Shown one piece after another: positions 6,095 through 6,903 of a stretch of DNA of 6,903 nt. The stretch covers positions 1 to 6,903 of the forward strand of contig CANUCD010000054.1 of assembly GCA_947856335.1 (NCBI GenBank). Reading direction: 5' to 3'. The notes beneath the pieces are model-generated. The model saw nothing but the letters and a program-made list of their open reading frames with translations, was not told the DNA's origin and did not search any database. Within the stretch, counting starts at the first letter, position 1. The number at the start of each line of letters is the position of its first letter. The DNA comes from an uncultured Bacilli bacterium (GTDB lineage Bacteria; Bacillota_I; Bacilli_A; RF39; UBA660). The position numbers and the translations under genes were made by a program.

Positions 6095-6123
6095 TTTACA
6101 TTAAACAATTAAATTGTTATAAT
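6095..6123 (+). promoter_or_regulatory. Promoter of the CmpB-family gene
   Basis: TTTACA (6095-6100), a 17-bp spacer and TATAAT (6118-6123) preceded by TG at 6115-6116 make the best sigma-A promoter in the window. The predicted +1 is G6130, only 9 nt before ATG 6139, so the leader is extremely short. Confidence 0.75.
6104..6118. repeat. 15-bp inverted repeat in the promoter spacer, possible operator
   Basis: AACAATT-A-AATTGTT is a perfect 7-bp inverted repeat around one base. It fills the spacer between the -35 and -10 of the gene at 6139 and touches the first base of the -10. The position suits a repressor site, but such palindromes are expected by chance a few times in AT-rich DNA of this length, and no known operator was recognised. 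Confidence 0.3.
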
Positions 6124-6138
6124 AAAAAAGTGATGGAT

Positions 6139-6780
6139 ATGAAAAAAACAAAAGAAAGTAACTGGATGTATGTTTGGTTATTTGTAATTGGTGCTTTTAT
6201 CGGGTTTATTTTAGAAACTTTATTCTATTATTTTAAAAATGGCATATGGATAAATAAACAAGGATTATTATATGGTCCATTTAAGCCTATTTATGGTTTT
6301 GGCCTTATCTTAATAGTACTTGTATTAAAAAATTATCAAGATAAAAAATTATGGCAAAAATTATTAGTAGGCATTTTAATTGGCAGTTCTTTTGAATATT
6401 TTGGAAGTTTATTTCAAGAATATGTTTTTGGAACTTCTACTTGGAACTATTCAAATTTTAATTATAACATTAGTGGAAGAATATATTTACCATATTGCTT
6501 AGCTTGGGGAATTATTGCTGTTATCTCTATTGATATTTTATATCCGTTTATTAAAAAAACACTTTCAAAGATAAACGAAAAAGTATATTATACGTTAAGC
6601 ATTATTCTAACTATTTTTATGATAGGAAATATTACTTTAACTGCTCTTGCATCTATTCGTTATTCTGCTAGAGCAAATAATAAGGAAACAAACAACATTG
6701 TTTTTAAAACAATAGATAAATTATATCCTGATGAATATATGCAAATAAAATTTCCTAAAATGAAAATCATTACAAAGTAA
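6139..6780 (+). CDS. CmpB-type putative ABC transporter permease family membrane protein
   Basis: This is a member of the membrane family often annotated 'putative ABC transporter permease' (PF06541, CmpB type). No transport function is established and no ATPase gene is nearby. From ATG 6139 it has 213 residues. Visible family signatures are GFILETLFYY in the first TM segment (conserved Glu26), the segment with KQGLLYGPFKPIYGFG (about 40-55), FEYFGSLFQEYVF (85-97, Glu86 and Glu94), TWNYSNFNYNISGRIYLP (about 101-118) and a family-like end with LYPDEYMQIKFPKM. About five or six hydrophobic segments are present. GTG 6130 and ATG 6133 are alternative in-frame starts. ATG 6139 is preferred because AAAGTG lies 6 nt upstream, as for holA. 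The gene has its own strong promoter and is divergent from the small membrane gene. Confidence 0.82.
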   Translation: MKKTKESNWMYVWLFVIGAFIGFILETLFYYFKNGIWINKQGLLYGPFKPIYGFGLILIVLVLKNYQDKKLWQKLLVGILIGSSFEYFGSLFQEYVFGTSTWNYSNFNYNISGRIYLPYCLAWGIIAVISIDILYPFIKKTLSKINEKVYYTLSIILTIFMIGNITLTALASIRYSARANNKETNNIVFKTIDKLYPDEYMQIKFPKMKIITK

Positions 6781-6811
6781 TTAAATATTTTTAAAATTAT
6801 TCAAAATAGTA

Positions 6812-6839
6812 TTGCATATTATAAAATTTATGATATAAT
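6812..6839 (+). promoter_or_regulatory. Promoter of tRNA-Lys
   Basis: TTGCAT (6812-6817), a 16-bp spacer and TATAAT (6834-6839) with an extended -10 TG at 6831-6832. The predicted +1 is near 6846, leaving about 14 nt of 5' leader for RNase P to remove. No clear terminator for the upstream gene was seen in 6781-6811, only AT-rich sequence. Confidence 0.6.
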
Positions 6840-6859
6840 TAAATAGCTATTTGATTGAT

Positions 6860-6903
6860 GTCTCCTTAGCTCAGCTGGTAGAGCAACTGACTCTTAATCA
6901 GTG
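6860..6903 (+). tRNA. tRNA-Lys (anticodon CUU), 3' end outside the window
   Basis: The 5' acceptor strand GTCTCCT (6860-6866) is followed by T8 and A9, a D arm with GCTC/GAGC stem and the AGCTGGTA loop, then an anticodon arm with ACTGA/TCAGT stem and CTCTTAA loop. The anticodon CTT reads the lysine codon AAG. The window ends just after the anticodon stem, so the variable loop, T arm and 3' acceptor strand are not visible and acceptor pairing cannot be checked. It is the first gene after a promoter and may head a tRNA cluster beyond the edge. Confidence 0.92.

Noticed and set aside
1..6903. Mobile element, phage, CRISPR or defence system
   Set aside because: No transposase, integrase, direct-repeat array, target duplication or defence-type domain was seen. 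All genes but two are recognisable housekeeping or competence families in expected neighbourhoods.

Overview
The window is strongly A+T rich (about three quarters A/T by eye). It encodes low-GC Gram-positive (Bacillota) families in gene orders typical of Bacilli: comEA-comEC-holA, then rnhC next to cvpA and a thioredoxin. Trp is encoded by TGG and one gene ends in TGA, so the standard bacterial code applies rather than the Mycoplasma code. The most likely source is an AT-rich member of Bacilli or an Erysipelotrichia/RF39-like gut lineage. That placement is inference, because no rRNA is present.

Layout. Positions 3-2706 (+) hold the DNA-uptake pair comEA (its 5' end lies outside the window) and comEC, which overlap. 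holA (DNA polymerase III delta subunit) follows at 2753-3694 (+) behind its own extended -10. rnhC (RNase HIII) lies convergent to it at 3703-4629 (-). A divergent promoter region (4630-4714) separates rnhC from a cvpA-family membrane gene (4715-5422) and a thioredoxin (5435-5725), which form a two-gene operon. A small two-TM protein of unknown function (5737-6045, -) converges on the thioredoxin gene. It is divergent from a CmpB-type 'putative ABC transporter permease' family membrane protein (6139-6780, +). A tRNA-Lys(CUU) starts at 6860 and is cut by the right edge.

How the genes fit together. ComEA binds incoming double-stranded DNA outside the membrane, and ComEC forms the channel that admits a single strand. 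HolA loads the replication clamp and RNase HIII removes RNA from RNA-DNA hybrids. The CvpA-family protein, the thioredoxin and the two membrane proteins after it have no demonstrated common pathway.

This is ordinary chromosomal backbone: no mobile element, phage gene, CRISPR array or defence system was seen. The interest lies in regulatory compaction. Five predicted promoters place +1 on the first base of the ribosome-binding site. Both divergent gene pairs have nearly abutting -35 elements. Both convergent pairs share a terminator hairpin that contains the last codons of the minus-strand gene, with its stop codon in the loop.
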